Below are positions 1 to 7,705 of a stretch of DNA of 64,000 nt, one piece after another. The notes beneath the pieces are model-generated. The model was not told where the DNA came from and made no database searches. It saw only the letters and a program-made list of their open reading frames with translations. Every line of letters starts with the position of its first letter. The stretch's first letter is position 1. The position numbers and the translations under genes are program-made. Location: positions 1,686,696 through 1,750,695 of the forward strand of contig NZ_KV917374.1 in assembly GCF_002019645.1 (NCBI RefSeq), read 5' to 3'. This stretch comes from Litchfieldia alkalitelluris (lineage in GTDB: Bacteria; Bacillota; Bacilli; Bacillales; Bacillaceae_L).

Positions 1-68
1 ATTACTCACTTCTGTGCCTTTGTTCACCGAGGAATAGATGATCCTAAGAAAAAATTAGGAGGTTTTAT

Positions 69-572
69 ATGGGTCTTGATATGTATCTTGCTTCACTACC
101 AAGGATTGATGGAATGGAATTAAAACAGCTCTATCTGGTTGATCGAAACTTAGCTAAATGGAAAGAAGAAGGGAATGAATTATATCAAAAGGTAAAAGGA
201 TTTGTACGCCACTATGAGGAATTTGGCCGGGAGTGGGATAGTATTGTAACTGAAATTGCATATTGGAGAAAGGCAAACTGGCTTCATCATTGGTTTGTTA
301 CAAATGTCCAAGAGGGTAACGATGATATGTTCTCTTATGAAGTGAAAAGACACCATATTGCAATTCTTTATAATAATTGTGAAATGATTTTATTAAACAA
401 GGTGAAACCCTATGATGCATTACCTACAATGCCAGGTCCATACTGGGGGAGTACAAGCTACGACTTTTATTATTTTCATGAGATAGAGAGAAGTTACACT
501 ATCTTTGAAAACCTCTTAAAACAACCCTCTTTTTTTGACGAAAATATTCTTCTTTATCAAGCCTCTTGGTAA
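69..572 (+). CDS. Hypothetical protein of the MGLDMYL type
   Basis: A 167-residue protein with a good ribosome-binding site (TTAGGAGG just upstream of the ATG). The N-terminus MGLDMYL is a motif I associate with a family of uncharacterised bacterial and phage proteins, but no function is known to me. It is rich in Trp, Tyr and His (for example WRKANWLHHWFV at about residues 66-77, and the segment PGPYWGST near residue 122) and has no signal peptide or membrane segment, so it is probably cytosolic. It stands alone: the next gene downstream is a broken coiled-coil ORF. Bases 2-37 could be the 3' end of an upstream gene, but that is too short to judge. Confidence 0.75.
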   Translation: MGLDMYLASLPRIDGMELKQLYLVDRNLAKWKEEGNELYQKVKGFVRHYEEFGREWDSIVTEIAYWRKANWLHHWFVTNVQEGNDDMFSYEVKRHHIAILYNNCEMILLNKVKPYDALPTMPGPYWGSTSYDFYYFHEIERSYTIFENLLKQPSFFDENILLYQASW

Positions 573-729
573 GATTACACATTCTTTCGATGACTACTCA
601 ATTAATACTTTGAAAAATTCCAACTTGTAATTATTTTTGCATTTTTATAGCCGAAGAAAGTTTACTATATTATGCATGATTAATTGGAATGAGTTGATAT
701 AATTAATAAAGAATTGGGCGGAGGGAAAT

Positions 730-992
730 ATGATGGAACAGATCTTAAGTCGAATTTTAATTGAACTAAAAGAGATGAGAACTGACATAGATGGAATGCG
801 TATAGACATCAATGAATTAAAACAAGGACAGATTAGACTAGAAGCTGGTCAAGAAAAAATGCAGAAGGAAATTATCAATAGTATGGTTTATAGACAGACA
901 AAATTGTAGATTATGTTGATGATAAAACTGAAGTGTTAAATAAAAGAGTCTACAAGGCGGAATCTGACATTGAAGGATTAAGTAGACAGTAG
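730..992 (+). pseudogene. Frameshifted small coiled-coil protein gene
   Basis: An ORF opens at ATG 730 after GGGCGGAGGG and encodes 59 residues before TAG 907-909. The sequence is heptad-like and charged (RILIELKEMRTDIDGMRIDI). From about 903 the -1 frame continues sensibly as KIVDYVDDKTEVLNKRVY and ends at TAG 990-992. Joined, the two frames give a protein of about 87 residues that looks like the short coiled-coil proteins common in Bacillus. The simplest reading is one gene broken by a frameshift near 895-905. Function unknown. Confidence 0.6.
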
Positions 993-1093
993 AGCTAGAT
1001 AAATAGGAAGATCTGTGGAATTTGAAATGGAATTTAATTAAATTTTAGCATCTGAAAAAAAAGACTTTGAAATGTTAATCTCTACTTTAAAAT

Positions 1094-1128
1094 AATCACC
1101 TTAACACTGTTGTGTTGAGGTGATTTTT
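1094..1128 (+). terminator. Rho-independent terminator
   Basis: Arms AATCACCTTAACAC (1094-1107) and GTGTTGAGGTGATT (1112-1125) pair over 14 bp with one G-T pair and a 4-nt loop, followed by TTTCT. It closes the transcript of the broken coiled-coil gene. Confidence 0.75.
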
Positions 1129-1230
1129 CTGTCTTTAATGCTAATAAAGTTGCTTAAATGAAACGGCAAAGTCTCCAGTACTCTTAAATGAAGTGTGTAA
1201 AACCTCACTAGCCCCAACTAATAATCAAAA

Positions 1231-1258
1231 GGGAGCATGAGAACCGTCCCCATGCTTC
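1231..1258 (+). repeat. REP-like palindromic element, copy 1
   Basis: Core AGAACCGTCCC flanked by arms GAGCATG and CATGCTTC that pair with each other. Same family as copies at 1332, 1375, 2421, 3623, 3941, 10073 and 22040. Opposite in orientation to the copy at 1332. Confidence 0.8.
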
Positions 1259-1331
1259 ATGCTTCAAATAATAAAATAAAAAATAAGAAGGATTTTATCC
1301 AACAAAAATGGAAATGAAAGATTTAAGAATA

Positions 1332-1359
1332 GGAAGCGCTGGGACGGTTCTCACGCTTC
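1332..1359 (-). repeat. REP-like palindromic element, copy 2
   Basis: Reverse orientation (core GGGACGGTTCT), with outer arms GGAAGCG and CGCTTC. With copy 1 it forms an inverted pair about 100 bp apart. Confidence 0.8.
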
Positions 1360-1374
1360 ACCAAAAGATTTAGA

Positions 1375-1405
1375 GGAAGCACTCAGAACCGTCCCCGTGC
1401 TTTTC
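1375..1405 (+). repeat. REP-like palindromic element, copy 3
   Basis: Forward orientation (core AGAACCGTCCC), with arms GGAAGCAC and GTGCTTTTC. It lies directly upstream of the aldo/keto reductase gene. It contains an in-frame GTG (1397) that could be mistaken for that gene's start. Confidence 0.8.
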
Positions 1406-1435
1406 AAAAATTTAGTAGAAAGTAGGTTTTCAGAA

Positions 1436-2416
1436 ATGGATTATGTGAAATTCGGTAATACAGGCATGGATGTATCCCGCCTTTGTCTTGGATGTATGAG
1501 TTTTGGGCAAGCAGAGCGTGGTGGTCATCAGTGGGTACTTGATGAAGAGAAAAGTCGTCCTATTATTAAGAAGGCTCTAGATTATGGGACTAATTTCTTT
1601 GATACTGCGAATGTGTATTCTGGTGGGTCGAGTGAGGAAATTGTTGGGCGGGCGTTGAAGGATTATGCAAATCGTGATGAAATCGTTCTTGCGACGAAGG
1701 TTCATGGTCGTATGCACGAAGGTCCTAACGGTGCGGGACTTTCTCGAAAAGCGATAATGAGTGAAATTGATAACAGCCTAAAACGACTTGGAACTGATTA
1801 TGTCGACTTGTATCAAATTCATAGATGGGATTACCAAACGCCGATTGAAGAAACAATGGAAGCACTACATGACGTCGTGAAAGCGGGAAAAGCAAGATAC
1901 ATCGGAGCCTCTTCGATGTACGCATGGCAATTTCTTAAAGCCTTACATATTGCTGAAAAGAATGGTTGGACAAGATTCGTTTCGATGCAAAATCACTTAA
2001 ATCTCTTATATCGTGAAGAAGAACGCGAGATGTTGCCACTTTGTCGCGCAGAGAAAATTGCTGTGATTCCGTGGAGTCCGATGGCAAGAGGGAAATTGAC
2101 ACGTGACTGGGATACAACAACTGCTCGTACGGAAACAGATGAATTTGGAAAAACTCTTTATGCGCAGGCAGCAGAAGCGGATCGTGCGGTGGTCGAACGA
2201 GTTGCACAGCTTGCGGAAAAACGTGGTGTTCCTCGGGCCCAAATAGCTCTCTCATGGGTGCTTCAAAAAGACCCAGTCACCGCACCAATCATTGGAGCGA
2301 CGAAAATGTCTCATTTGGAAGACGCCGTTGGTGCACTTTCCGTTAAATTAACGGAGGAGGAAGTCGCCTTTCTAGAAGAGCGTTACATTCCGCATGGGGT
2401 GCTTGGATTTAACTAG
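1436..2416 (+). CDS. Aldo/keto reductase (YajO-like)
   Basis: An NADPH-dependent cytosolic oxidoreductase with the (beta/alpha)8 fold, acting on an unknown carbonyl or sugar-aldehyde substrate. From ATG 1436 the protein is 326 residues, the normal length. The catalytic tetrad is visible: Asp56 and Tyr61 in FFDTANVYSGG, Lys88 in VLATKVHG and His129 in DLYQIHRWD. The C-terminal cofactor loop shows PIIGATKMSHLEDA. The family start MDYVKFGNTGM fits ATG 1436, preceded by AGTAGG. An in-frame GTG at 1397 lies inside a REP-like repeat and would add 13 unconserved residues. The gene is bracketed by inverted REP-like copies at 1375 and 2421 and appears monocistronic. Confidence 0.9.
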   Translation: MDYVKFGNTGMDVSRLCLGCMSFGQAERGGHQWVLDEEKSRPIIKKALDYGTNFFDTANVYSGGSSEEIVGRALKDYANRDEIVLATKVHGRMHEGPNGAGLSRKAIMSEIDNSLKRLGTDYVDLYQIHRWDYQTPIEETMEALHDVVKAGKARYIGASSMYAWQFLKALHIAEKNGWTRFVSMQNHLNLLYREEEREMLPLCRAEKIAVIPWSPMARGKLTRDWDTTTARTETDEFGKTLYAQAAEADRAVVERVAQLAEKRGVPRAQIALSWVLQKDPVTAPIIGATKMSHLEDAVGALSVKLTEEEVAFLEERYIPHGVLGFN

Positions 2417-2420
2417 TGGG

Positions 2421-2447
2421 GAAGCACGGGGACGGTTCTCGTGCTTC
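2421..2447 (-). repeat. REP-like palindromic element, copy 4
   Basis: Reverse orientation (core GGGACGGTTCT), with near-perfect arms GAAGCACG and CGTGCTTC. It begins 4 bp after the aldo/keto reductase stop and may also act as that gene's 3' hairpin. Confidence 0.85.
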
Positions 2448-2610
2448 ATTTCAGCTAATAGAATGGGAGACTTTGTATCATAAACATATAAAATGAACGG
2501 GAGAAAAAACTAATCTGCCCTTAATCTTTTTGTCGCCTTTTTTGTGTGGAAATCATGTTTAGATTTTGCTAAAATCTTAAAAAATAGTTTGCCACATAGG
2601 AAGATGAATT

Positions 2611-2889
2611 GTGAGTAAAAGGAAGAAAGATGAGGCTTGGATAGAGGCGAAAAAGAGATGTCGACTAAACGAAGCTGATATTCAAATGGCAAAACAATTA
2701 GGCATGACTCCAAAGAGCTTAATTAAAAATATACCCACAAAAGATCAGAAATGGAAAGCTCCTGTGAAATTGTGGGTTCGTGATTTGTATGAGGAAAAAT
2801 TTGGGAAGGTATTAACCATAACACCAACCTCTAAACAGATAAAGGAAGAGGCTAAAATTCCAGAAGATTGGGATGATCTACCGTTTTGA
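2611..2889 (+). CDS. Small basic hypothetical protein, partner of RQC-minor gene
   Basis: A 92-residue Lys- and Arg-rich protein with a GTG start after AGGAAGATG. The central block (KRCRLNEADIQMAKQLG, then PKSLIKNIP and WVRDLYEEKFG) is of a type I have seen in many Bacillus and Clostridium hypothetical proteins. I do not know its function. There is no signal peptide or membrane segment. Its stop overlaps the TTG start of the next gene by 4 bp, so the two are almost certainly translated as a coupled pair. The basic character and the nucleic-acid-binding look of its partner suggest a shared role on DNA or RNA, but that is inference. Confidence 0.75.
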   Translation: MSKRKKDEAWIEAKKRCRLNEADIQMAKQLGMTPKSLIKNIPTKDQKWKAPVKLWVRDLYEEKFGKVLTITPTSKQIKEEAKIPEDWDDLPF

Positions 2890-3656
2890 AAACACCTAAT
2901 AGAAATCGGTTACCTAATGAAGAAATCAAAGCAATTTTGAGAGCAGCGGATGTAATTATTGCACGAGGAGGCAGAACACTTCTTGCGAAAATCTTAAAAG
3001 GGTCACGTGAGAAAAAAGTATTAGAATTGGGACTCGATACATGCCCTGTGTATGGCTATTATAAGTCAGAGAAACTTGACATTATTACCGAAAAAATTGA
3101 TTGGATGATTGATTTTGATTTTCTTGATATTGAGTATAGTGGTAAGTTACCCATGATTGTATTCACAGAGCGAGGCTGGCAAATTGAATCTGATCAATTG
3201 ACAGATGAACTTCTTAGTGAATGGCAGGAGTGGGTAAATCAGGGTAAACTTGACCAAGATATGAGTTATCTAAAGGATCGGAATCGACAAATGATTTTAT
3301 TATTGCTTGAAAAAGTGAAAGAATCAGGAAATCCAGCATTCATTCCTTATTTAATGTTATGGGAAAAAATCGAATATAAGAAGGTAAAAGAAGCGATTCG
3401 AACGACCATAAAAGCATTAGAGAATCGTGAACCTGTTGATGAACAACTTATTCAGGTAAGAGCAGAATCGATCAATGAAGCTTTAAATGGATTAGCACCA
3501 TCAGATTTTCCTTTAAAATGCTGGGTATGTGGTAAACGATTTACATTTACAGTAGGTGAACAGAAATTTTTTAAGCAAAAAGGATTTCAGCTACCAAAGA
3601 CCTGTAAGAAGTGTCGTGAGAAGGAAGCGGAGGGACGGTTCTCACGCTTCCTATAG
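2886..3656 (+). CDS. RQC-minor domain protein with C-terminal zinc ribbon
   Basis: A 256-residue protein with two recognisable parts. Residues about 15-100 resemble the winged-helix RQC domain of RecQ helicases in its stand-alone minor form: ILKGSREKKVLELGL, then YGYYK and the closing PMIVFTERGWQI. A helical middle follows, and a C-terminal zinc ribbon shows CWVCGKRF and CKKC. Proteins of this architecture are annotated as RQC-minor DNA-binding proteins; their biological role is unknown. The start is TTG 2886, overlapping the upstream stop as TTGA. The last ten residues (from about EAEGRF to the stop) are encoded by a REP-like element, so the native C-terminus has been replaced or extended. 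Confidence 0.8.
   Translation: MKTPNRNRLPNEEIKAILRAADVIIARGGRTLLAKILKGSREKKVLELGLDTCPVYGYYKSEKLDIITEKIDWMIDFDFLDIEYSGKLPMIVFTERGWQIESDQLTDELLSEWQEWVNQGKLDQDMSYLKDRNRQMILLLLEKVKESGNPAFIPYLMLWEKIEYKKVKEAIRTTIKALENREPVDEQLIQVRAESINEALNGLAPSDFPLKCWVCGKRFTFTVGEQKFFKQKGFQLPKTCKKCREKEAEGRFSRFL
3623..3651 (-). repeat. REP-like palindromic element, copy 5 (inside an ORF)
   Basis: Reverse orientation (core AGGGACGGTTCTC), with arms GGAAGCG and CGCTTCC. It is read in frame at the 3' end of the RQC-minor gene and provides its last codons; the TAG lies 3 bp beyond it. Confidence 0.85.
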
Positions 3657-3830
3657 AAGGATGAAGACAAGTCATCGAACACCTCAAAAGCAAGGCGTTT
3701 TGCTAGAAGGTCTTCAGTAACATTTGTGCAGATGGTCCCAAAAGTTCCAGTCACAGCACTGTTCATTAGTGCATCTAAGACCCCGTAAAGGTGCACTGCT
3801 ATTAATAAGCGGATCGTAGTGCATGTATTT
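3652..3830 (-). pseudogene. Possible gene remnant between REP-like elements
   Basis: On the minus strand an open stretch reads TIRLLIAVHLYGVLDAL, then TGTFGTICTNVTEDLLAKRL, then AFEVFDDL. It has a protein-like composition, with amphipathic segments such as those seen at the C-terminus of small helical regulators. It has no credible start or ribosome-binding site and ends near a REP-like copy. I read it as the tail of a degraded gene of unknown identity, with low certainty. Confidence 0.25.
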
Positions 3831-3940
3831 ATATAACAAAAAACACTTTACCCTATTGTGCTAAGGTGTTTGTCTCCTATGATAGGGACGGTCTTAATAT
3901 CGATACTGGTGCAGGAGAAGTCGTCCAGCCCTTCCTAAAA

Positions 3941-3968
3941 GGAAGCACGAGAACCGTCCCCCTGCTTC
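3941..3968 (+). repeat. REP-like palindromic element, copy 7
   Basis: Forward orientation, arms GGAAGCAC and TGCTTC around AGAACCGTCCCC. Its 28 bases are identical to the copy at 10073-10100. A degenerate partial core (GGGACGGTC) lies at 3885-3893. Confidence 0.85.
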
Positions 3969-3971
3969 TTT

Positions 3972-4193
3972 CTTGTTATTGCCATTCCAATGTTGATCGG
4001 ATATTTCCAGACGATGGCTTATACACCAAGTATTGAAGATTCCTATGACAATGTATATTTGCTAGATAGTAGTGTCTCGTTTGGTGTAGCTTCTAATACA
4101 AGCGTATCAGCCTTATTGGCTTTCACATTTTTGGCCGGAGTGGTTTTTTATATGGTCGGAAAGCGACTATTGGTGAAAGTGTTTGTGAAATAA
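3972..4193 (+). pseudogene. 3' remnant of a membrane protein gene
   Basis: Open reading continues from the edge of the REP-like element: LVIAIPMLIGYFQTM, a polar stretch, then a hydrophobic segment (SALLAFTFLAGVVFYMVGK) and a short basic tail, ending at TAA 4193. The ATG at 3990 has no ribosome-binding site. The frame opens directly downstream of the repeat and holds one or two membrane segments. The likeliest reading is the C-terminal piece of an integral membrane protein whose 5' part was lost at the repeat. The family is not recognised. Confidence 0.4.
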
Positions 4194-4665
4194 AGGGTGT
4201 AAAACTATATGACACTATTCCTATTAGCTGTTTCACCTGAGGGGAATTAAGCGGAAATCATCACTTATAGTGAGTTGAAAAATTAAGTTCTTAAACTAAC
4301 GATTAGGGCTATGTAAATTGGGGTATAAGAAGTGTGTAAATGTGAGAAACATTGCAAGGATTTTTAGAAATTAAGATTTCTGATCAGGAATATTATGACA
4401 ACATCATTCGGTTTATTATTCTGGCAATATTAGATGTGGAGAATATGAATATAATCAGTTTTTAGTAAAGAAAATGGACCTATTAAACTTTATCATTTAT
4501 GAAGAATATGTGATTGATCATAAAAGGGAAATTCAACATTCTTTTGCAATAACTAATTAAGACGAGATCCCAACAGAGAAAGCGTGTTTGAATTTAGCTC
4601 CCTGGTTATACTAAATAAATGTATATTGCAAAGGTATTTATGAAATTTCTTAAAGGAGTGAACAC
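4194..4665. other. Intergenic stretch with decayed coding fragments
   Basis: No intact gene is visible. A stop-free stretch near 4400-4558 reads CGEYEYNQFLVKKMDLLNF, then EEYVIDHKREIQHSF, and looks like decayed coding sequence without a start. Bases 4650-4662 hold the AAAGGAGTG ribosome-binding site of the antiporter gene. Confidence 0.4.
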
Positions 4666-5625
4666 ATGACCTACCTTATATTGCTTATAGGATTTGCTCT
4701 ATTAATTAAGGGGGCTGACTATTTTGTGGAAGGAGCCTCGAAGATAGCACAAACTTTGAGGGTTTCTCCAATGTTAATCGGCTTGACAATCGTAGCCTTT
4801 GGTACGAGCGCACCGGAAGCATCGGTCAGCTTTATTGCTGCTTTTGAAGGAAACAGCGATGTTGCAGTTGGAAATGTCGTTGGAAGCAATATCTTTAATG
4901 CAACGTTTATTTTAGGAGTGACGGCGCTTGTATTTCCATTAGCTGTTCAAAGCGATACAATAAGAAAAGAAATCCCCTTCGCTTTGCTAGCAGCCATTTC
5001 ACTTCTAATCCTCATTAGTGATGTCCAACTTCAATACTCAGAACTAAATCTTATTACGAGAACCGAGGGTATCCTTTTGCTACTTTTCTTTGCCGTATTT
5101 CTTTACTATGTTTTTGAGATGGCAAGGAATAATCGTGATCAGATAAACGCTGAGAATCCTGCTATTGTGGTGAATCCATCGTGGATGAAAAACATTCTAT
5201 TTACAGTCGGTGGCCTAGTTGGGATTGTTTTTGGAGGATATCTTGTTGTCGAAAATAGTATCCAAATTGCTCTCTCGCTTGGGATGAGTGAAACTCTAGT
5301 TGGTTTGACTATAGTAGCTGTGGGAACATCACTTCCTGAGTTGGTCACTTCTGTAACAGCAGCTATGAAGAAACAAACTGAGATCGCTTTAGGTAATATT
5401 GTTGGTAGTAATATCTTCAATATCTTCTTCATTTTAGGGGCATCAGCAACTATCCACCCATTAGCTGTGGATCCAAAAATATTTCTTGATATGTGGGTTA
5501 TGATTGTTGTGACAATCCTATTACTTATAATTTCAAGAACCAATCACAAAATTTCAAGAATTGAGGGTACTATATTAGCAATCATCTATATCGTTTACCT
5601 GGTTTTTATTATTTTCCGAAATTAA
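4666..5625 (+). CDS. Calcium/sodium antiporter (CaCA family, YrbG-like)
   Basis: A 319-residue integral membrane cation exchanger, the usual length for the prokaryotic K+-independent Na+/Ca2+ exchangers. The two inverted alpha repeats that form the ion pathway are clear. Alpha-1 has GTSAPE at residues 46-51 and GNVVGSNIFN shortly after; alpha-2 has GTSLPE near residue 222 followed by GNIVGSNIFN. The acidic Glu of each GTSxPE motif is the conserved ion ligand. About ten hydrophobic segments span the sequence. It starts at ATG 4666 after AAAGGAGTG and is monocistronic, with a strong terminator downstream. The physiological ion (Ca2+, or Na+/H+ in an alkaline setting) cannot be told from sequence. 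Confidence 0.92.
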   Translation: MTYLILLIGFALLIKGADYFVEGASKIAQTLRVSPMLIGLTIVAFGTSAPEASVSFIAAFEGNSDVAVGNVVGSNIFNATFILGVTALVFPLAVQSDTIRKEIPFALLAAISLLILISDVQLQYSELNLITRTEGILLLLFFAVFLYYVFEMARNNRDQINAENPAIVVNPSWMKNILFTVGGLVGIVFGGYLVVENSIQIALSLGMSETLVGLTIVAVGTSLPELVTSVTAAMKKQTEIALGNIVGSNIFNIFFILGASATIHPLAVDPKIFLDMWVMIVVTILLLIISRTNHKISRIEGTILAIIYIVYLVFIIFRN

Positions 5626-5676
5626 GTTTGATTGTAGAAAGCTGCTAAAAGCAAGATTAGATTCATTTTTTAAGAT

Positions 5677-5712
5677 AAAAACAGACAGAGAAAATTGCTG
5701 TCTGTTTTTATT
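5677..5712 (+). terminator. Rho-independent terminator of the antiporter gene
   Basis: Arms AAAAACAGACAG (5677-5688) and CTGTCTGTTTTT (5698-5709), 12 bp perfect, with a 9-nt loop; T-rich on both strands. Confidence 0.85.
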
Positions 5713-5926
5713 GTTTTAGTCTAAAACTAGTTCTTTTCGCAGAGTCATCTAGTGTGTTTGCGCAATATTAGTTAATAAGATACTGTTAAATAAGCCGTAA
5801 TTTTTTTCAACAAATGATTGTTTATGTTAATTGTTTTAAAAGTAATTCACCATAAATAATAATTATGTTTCACAAAGTTGCTAAAGTCATCAAGAGCACC
5901 GATAAACGATAAAGGAGGTAACATTG

Positions 5927-6398
5927 ATGAGTAACTATGGCAGTCTCCATGAAGAAGATGGAAGACAAGTGTTAGTTTTTGAACGGAAATATCCATTTAG
6001 TCCTGAAAAAGTATCTCGTTTATATCGGATCCAGAACAGTTTACTCAGTGGTATCCATTTGCAACTGGGGAGATAGATCTTCGTGTTGGTGGCAAGATAA
6101 AGTTCGATGATGGTGAAGGGGCCATTTATGAGGCAGTGATTACCGAATTTAATCGTCCATATTCCTTTGTGTTTCGGGAAGTTAATGATTTGTTAGAGAT
6201 GCGCATAGATGTAGTGGATGAAGGGTGCACCTTGAACTTTGTCATACGTTTGATGATCGAGAAATGGCGATATATATAGCTGCAGGTTGGCATAGGTGCT
6301 TGGATGTTCTCGATCAATTGATCCATGGACGTATAATAGAATGGAAAGAAAATGCACCTGAACTACGTGAATATTACAAGAAACCTTTGGATAAATAA
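5927..6398 (+). pseudogene. SRPBCC (AHSA1-like) domain gene broken by two frameshifts
   Basis: A strong ribosome-binding site (AAAGGAGGTAACATTG) precedes ATG 5927. Frame 1 gives LVFERKYPFSPEKV, then drifts. From about 6015 a second frame continues as SDPEQFTQWYPFATGEIDLR and GGKIKFDDGEGAIYEAV, ending at TAG 6277. From about 6250 a third frame gives MAIYIAAGWHRCLDVLDQL and ends at TAA 6396-6398. Together these reconstitute a normal SRPBCC/AHSA1-type ligand-binding protein of about 155 residues, including the typical SPEKVW, DPEQF.QW and GWHRCLD.L landmarks. It has no intact reading frame, so it is a pseudogene unless both shifts are sequencing errors. Confidence 0.85.
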
Positions 6399-6744
6399 AT
6401 TGGGTTTTAGTTGTAAATTACATACGTGGAAGTCGAATGCGGAATAAGTAATGCGATCAACAATAGTTGGTCGTTTATTTGTTTTTGTAATTTCATGATT
6501 AGTGTTAAAAAATAAAAAAAGTGGCATTTTTAAGAGAGGAATTTAGAAATGAAACTTATTAAGTTGAAAAACGTATAGTTAAACAAGGAACTGTGGGTGA
6601 TGATTACCATGGTCTATTACTGTTATTTTGTTGATTTTAGGTGCTTATCTTACAAATTATATCCCAATATCTAAAACATGATTGATTATTAAACAAACGG
6701 GTCCTTGTAGCAGTTTAACAAAGTTATATTAGAGGAGGGAACAG
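6399..6744. other. Gap with remnant of a small membrane protein
   Basis: AGAGAGGAATTTAGAA precedes ATG 6549, which reads MKLIKLKNV and stops. A second frame further on gives ITVILLILGAYLTNYIPISKT, a membrane segment, stopping near 6680. This looks like a small membrane-protein gene broken by frameshifts. Nothing else is visible here. Confidence 0.3.
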
Positions 6745-7146
6745 ATGGTCATTTCAAAACTCTTATTATTTGGAGCACTGTTTTTTTGTTTAAAATTTTT
6801 ATTGAATGTGGCATTTATAAAGATATTCAAGGTGGAAAAAGCGCCTTATCATAAGGAGTTTGTTAGCAAGAAACACAAAATCATTAATATAATTGTAGCT
6901 ACTATCGTCATTCCAGTACTTGTACTCTTTTATTACTTTCAGCATGTAGGAATTATTTCACAGATGTTATTACTAGGACTCTGTTTTTTACTTGCAGCTA
7001 TACCTTCAGTAATCGAATCAATCTTTTGGTGGAAGGATGATCCTAAATCTAGGTATTACGTATTGTGTGTCGGGGAAGCACTATTATTTACTATTTTTGG
7101 AGTCATTATATGGCAGTTTGGCATATTTGGTCTAACAACCATTTGA
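6745..7146 (+). CDS. Small integral membrane protein (DUF4181-like)
   Basis: A 133-residue protein with about four hydrophobic segments (residues near 3-28, 48-66, 70-92 and 106-130) and a short charged loop with KIFKVEKAPYHKEF after the first. Its size, topology and the K.LKVEK-like loop resemble the Bacillus DUF4181 membrane proteins. I am not certain of the family and the function is unknown. The ATG 6745 follows TTAGAGGAGGGAA. A second small membrane protein gene follows after 74 bp, and the two may be cotranscribed. Confidence 0.7.
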   Translation: MVISKLLLFGALFFCLKFLLNVAFIKIFKVEKAPYHKEFVSKKHKIINIIVATIVIPVLVLFYYFQHVGIISQMLLLGLCFLLAAIPSVIESIFWWKDDPKSRYYVLCVGEALLFTIFGVIIWQFGIFGLTTI

Positions 7147-7220
7147 GTAGAAAATGAACTATGTAGTTTATTCTGAAGTCGTATAGTTATTATACATTGA
7201 AAAATGGGAGGGATAGCAGT

Positions 7221-7517
7221 TTGGCGATTAATCCACAAACGTCTCAAAATGTTGAAATAGTGACAAAAAAGGAAATTACAATAAGAACTGTGTTAAATAT
7301 ATATGGAGTTTTTGCTGTTATAGGATTAATACTATCAATCTTTACAGCTCCTATTACGTTAAGTGAAAATATGAATCTTTATTTTAACGAGGAAATAATG
7401 ATGGGAGAAAAAACGATAAAGGATTTCTTAGTATTTATTATTAGTTCTGCTGTTGTTTACTTTAGCTTCGTAAACCTCTATTACAAATTTTTAATAGATA
7501 GCTTGTTGAAAAATTAA
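7221..7517 (+). CDS. Small two-span membrane protein, unknown function
   Basis: A 98-residue protein with two hydrophobic segments (about residues 23-43 and 69-92) separated by a polar region. I chose TTG 7221 because GGGAGGGA lies 8 bp upstream; a TTG at 7197 would add eight residues but has no ribosome-binding site. No family is recognised. It sits downstream of another small membrane protein in a region rich in broken genes. Confidence 0.6.
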   Translation: MAINPQTSQNVEIVTKKEITIRTVLNIYGVFAVIGLILSIFTAPITLSENMNLYFNEEIMMGEKTIKDFLVFIISSAVVYFSFVNLYYKFLIDSLLKN

Positions 7518-7705
7518 ATTGGTTTAACGGAGGTAAGCCATGTGAAGTCGGTTAAGATCCATGAGTATGAATTAGAAATATAAAGTGCAGATGAAACGTT
7601 GATATTAAATAAACTGGTGCTTCCTTTTAACAATAAACTTTAAGAATCGGGTGCGCTACCCACATAAATTGGTGTAATAGGAACAGATTAAGGGAGGACT
7701 TTATT
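7518..7705. other. Gap with a decayed short ORF
   Basis: ACGGAGGTAAGCC (about 7528) is a good ribosome-binding site, but the ATG at 7540 stops at once and GTG 7542 gives only 13 codons (VKIHEYELEI). A later frame reads SADETLILN. It is probably the remains of a small gene. The ribosome-binding site of the next gene (AAGGGAGGAC) is at its end. Confidence 0.3.

Noticed and set aside
1397-1435. GTG 1397 as the start of the aldo/keto reductase
   Set aside because: It lies inside a REP-like element, lacks a ribosome-binding site and adds residues that the family does not have; ATG 1436 gives the typical N-terminus.
5139-5543. A 134-codon minus-strand ORF inside the antiporter gene
   Set aside because: It is fully antisense to a well-conserved membrane protein gene and has no ribosome-binding site; the same holds for other antisense frames in the sugar operons.
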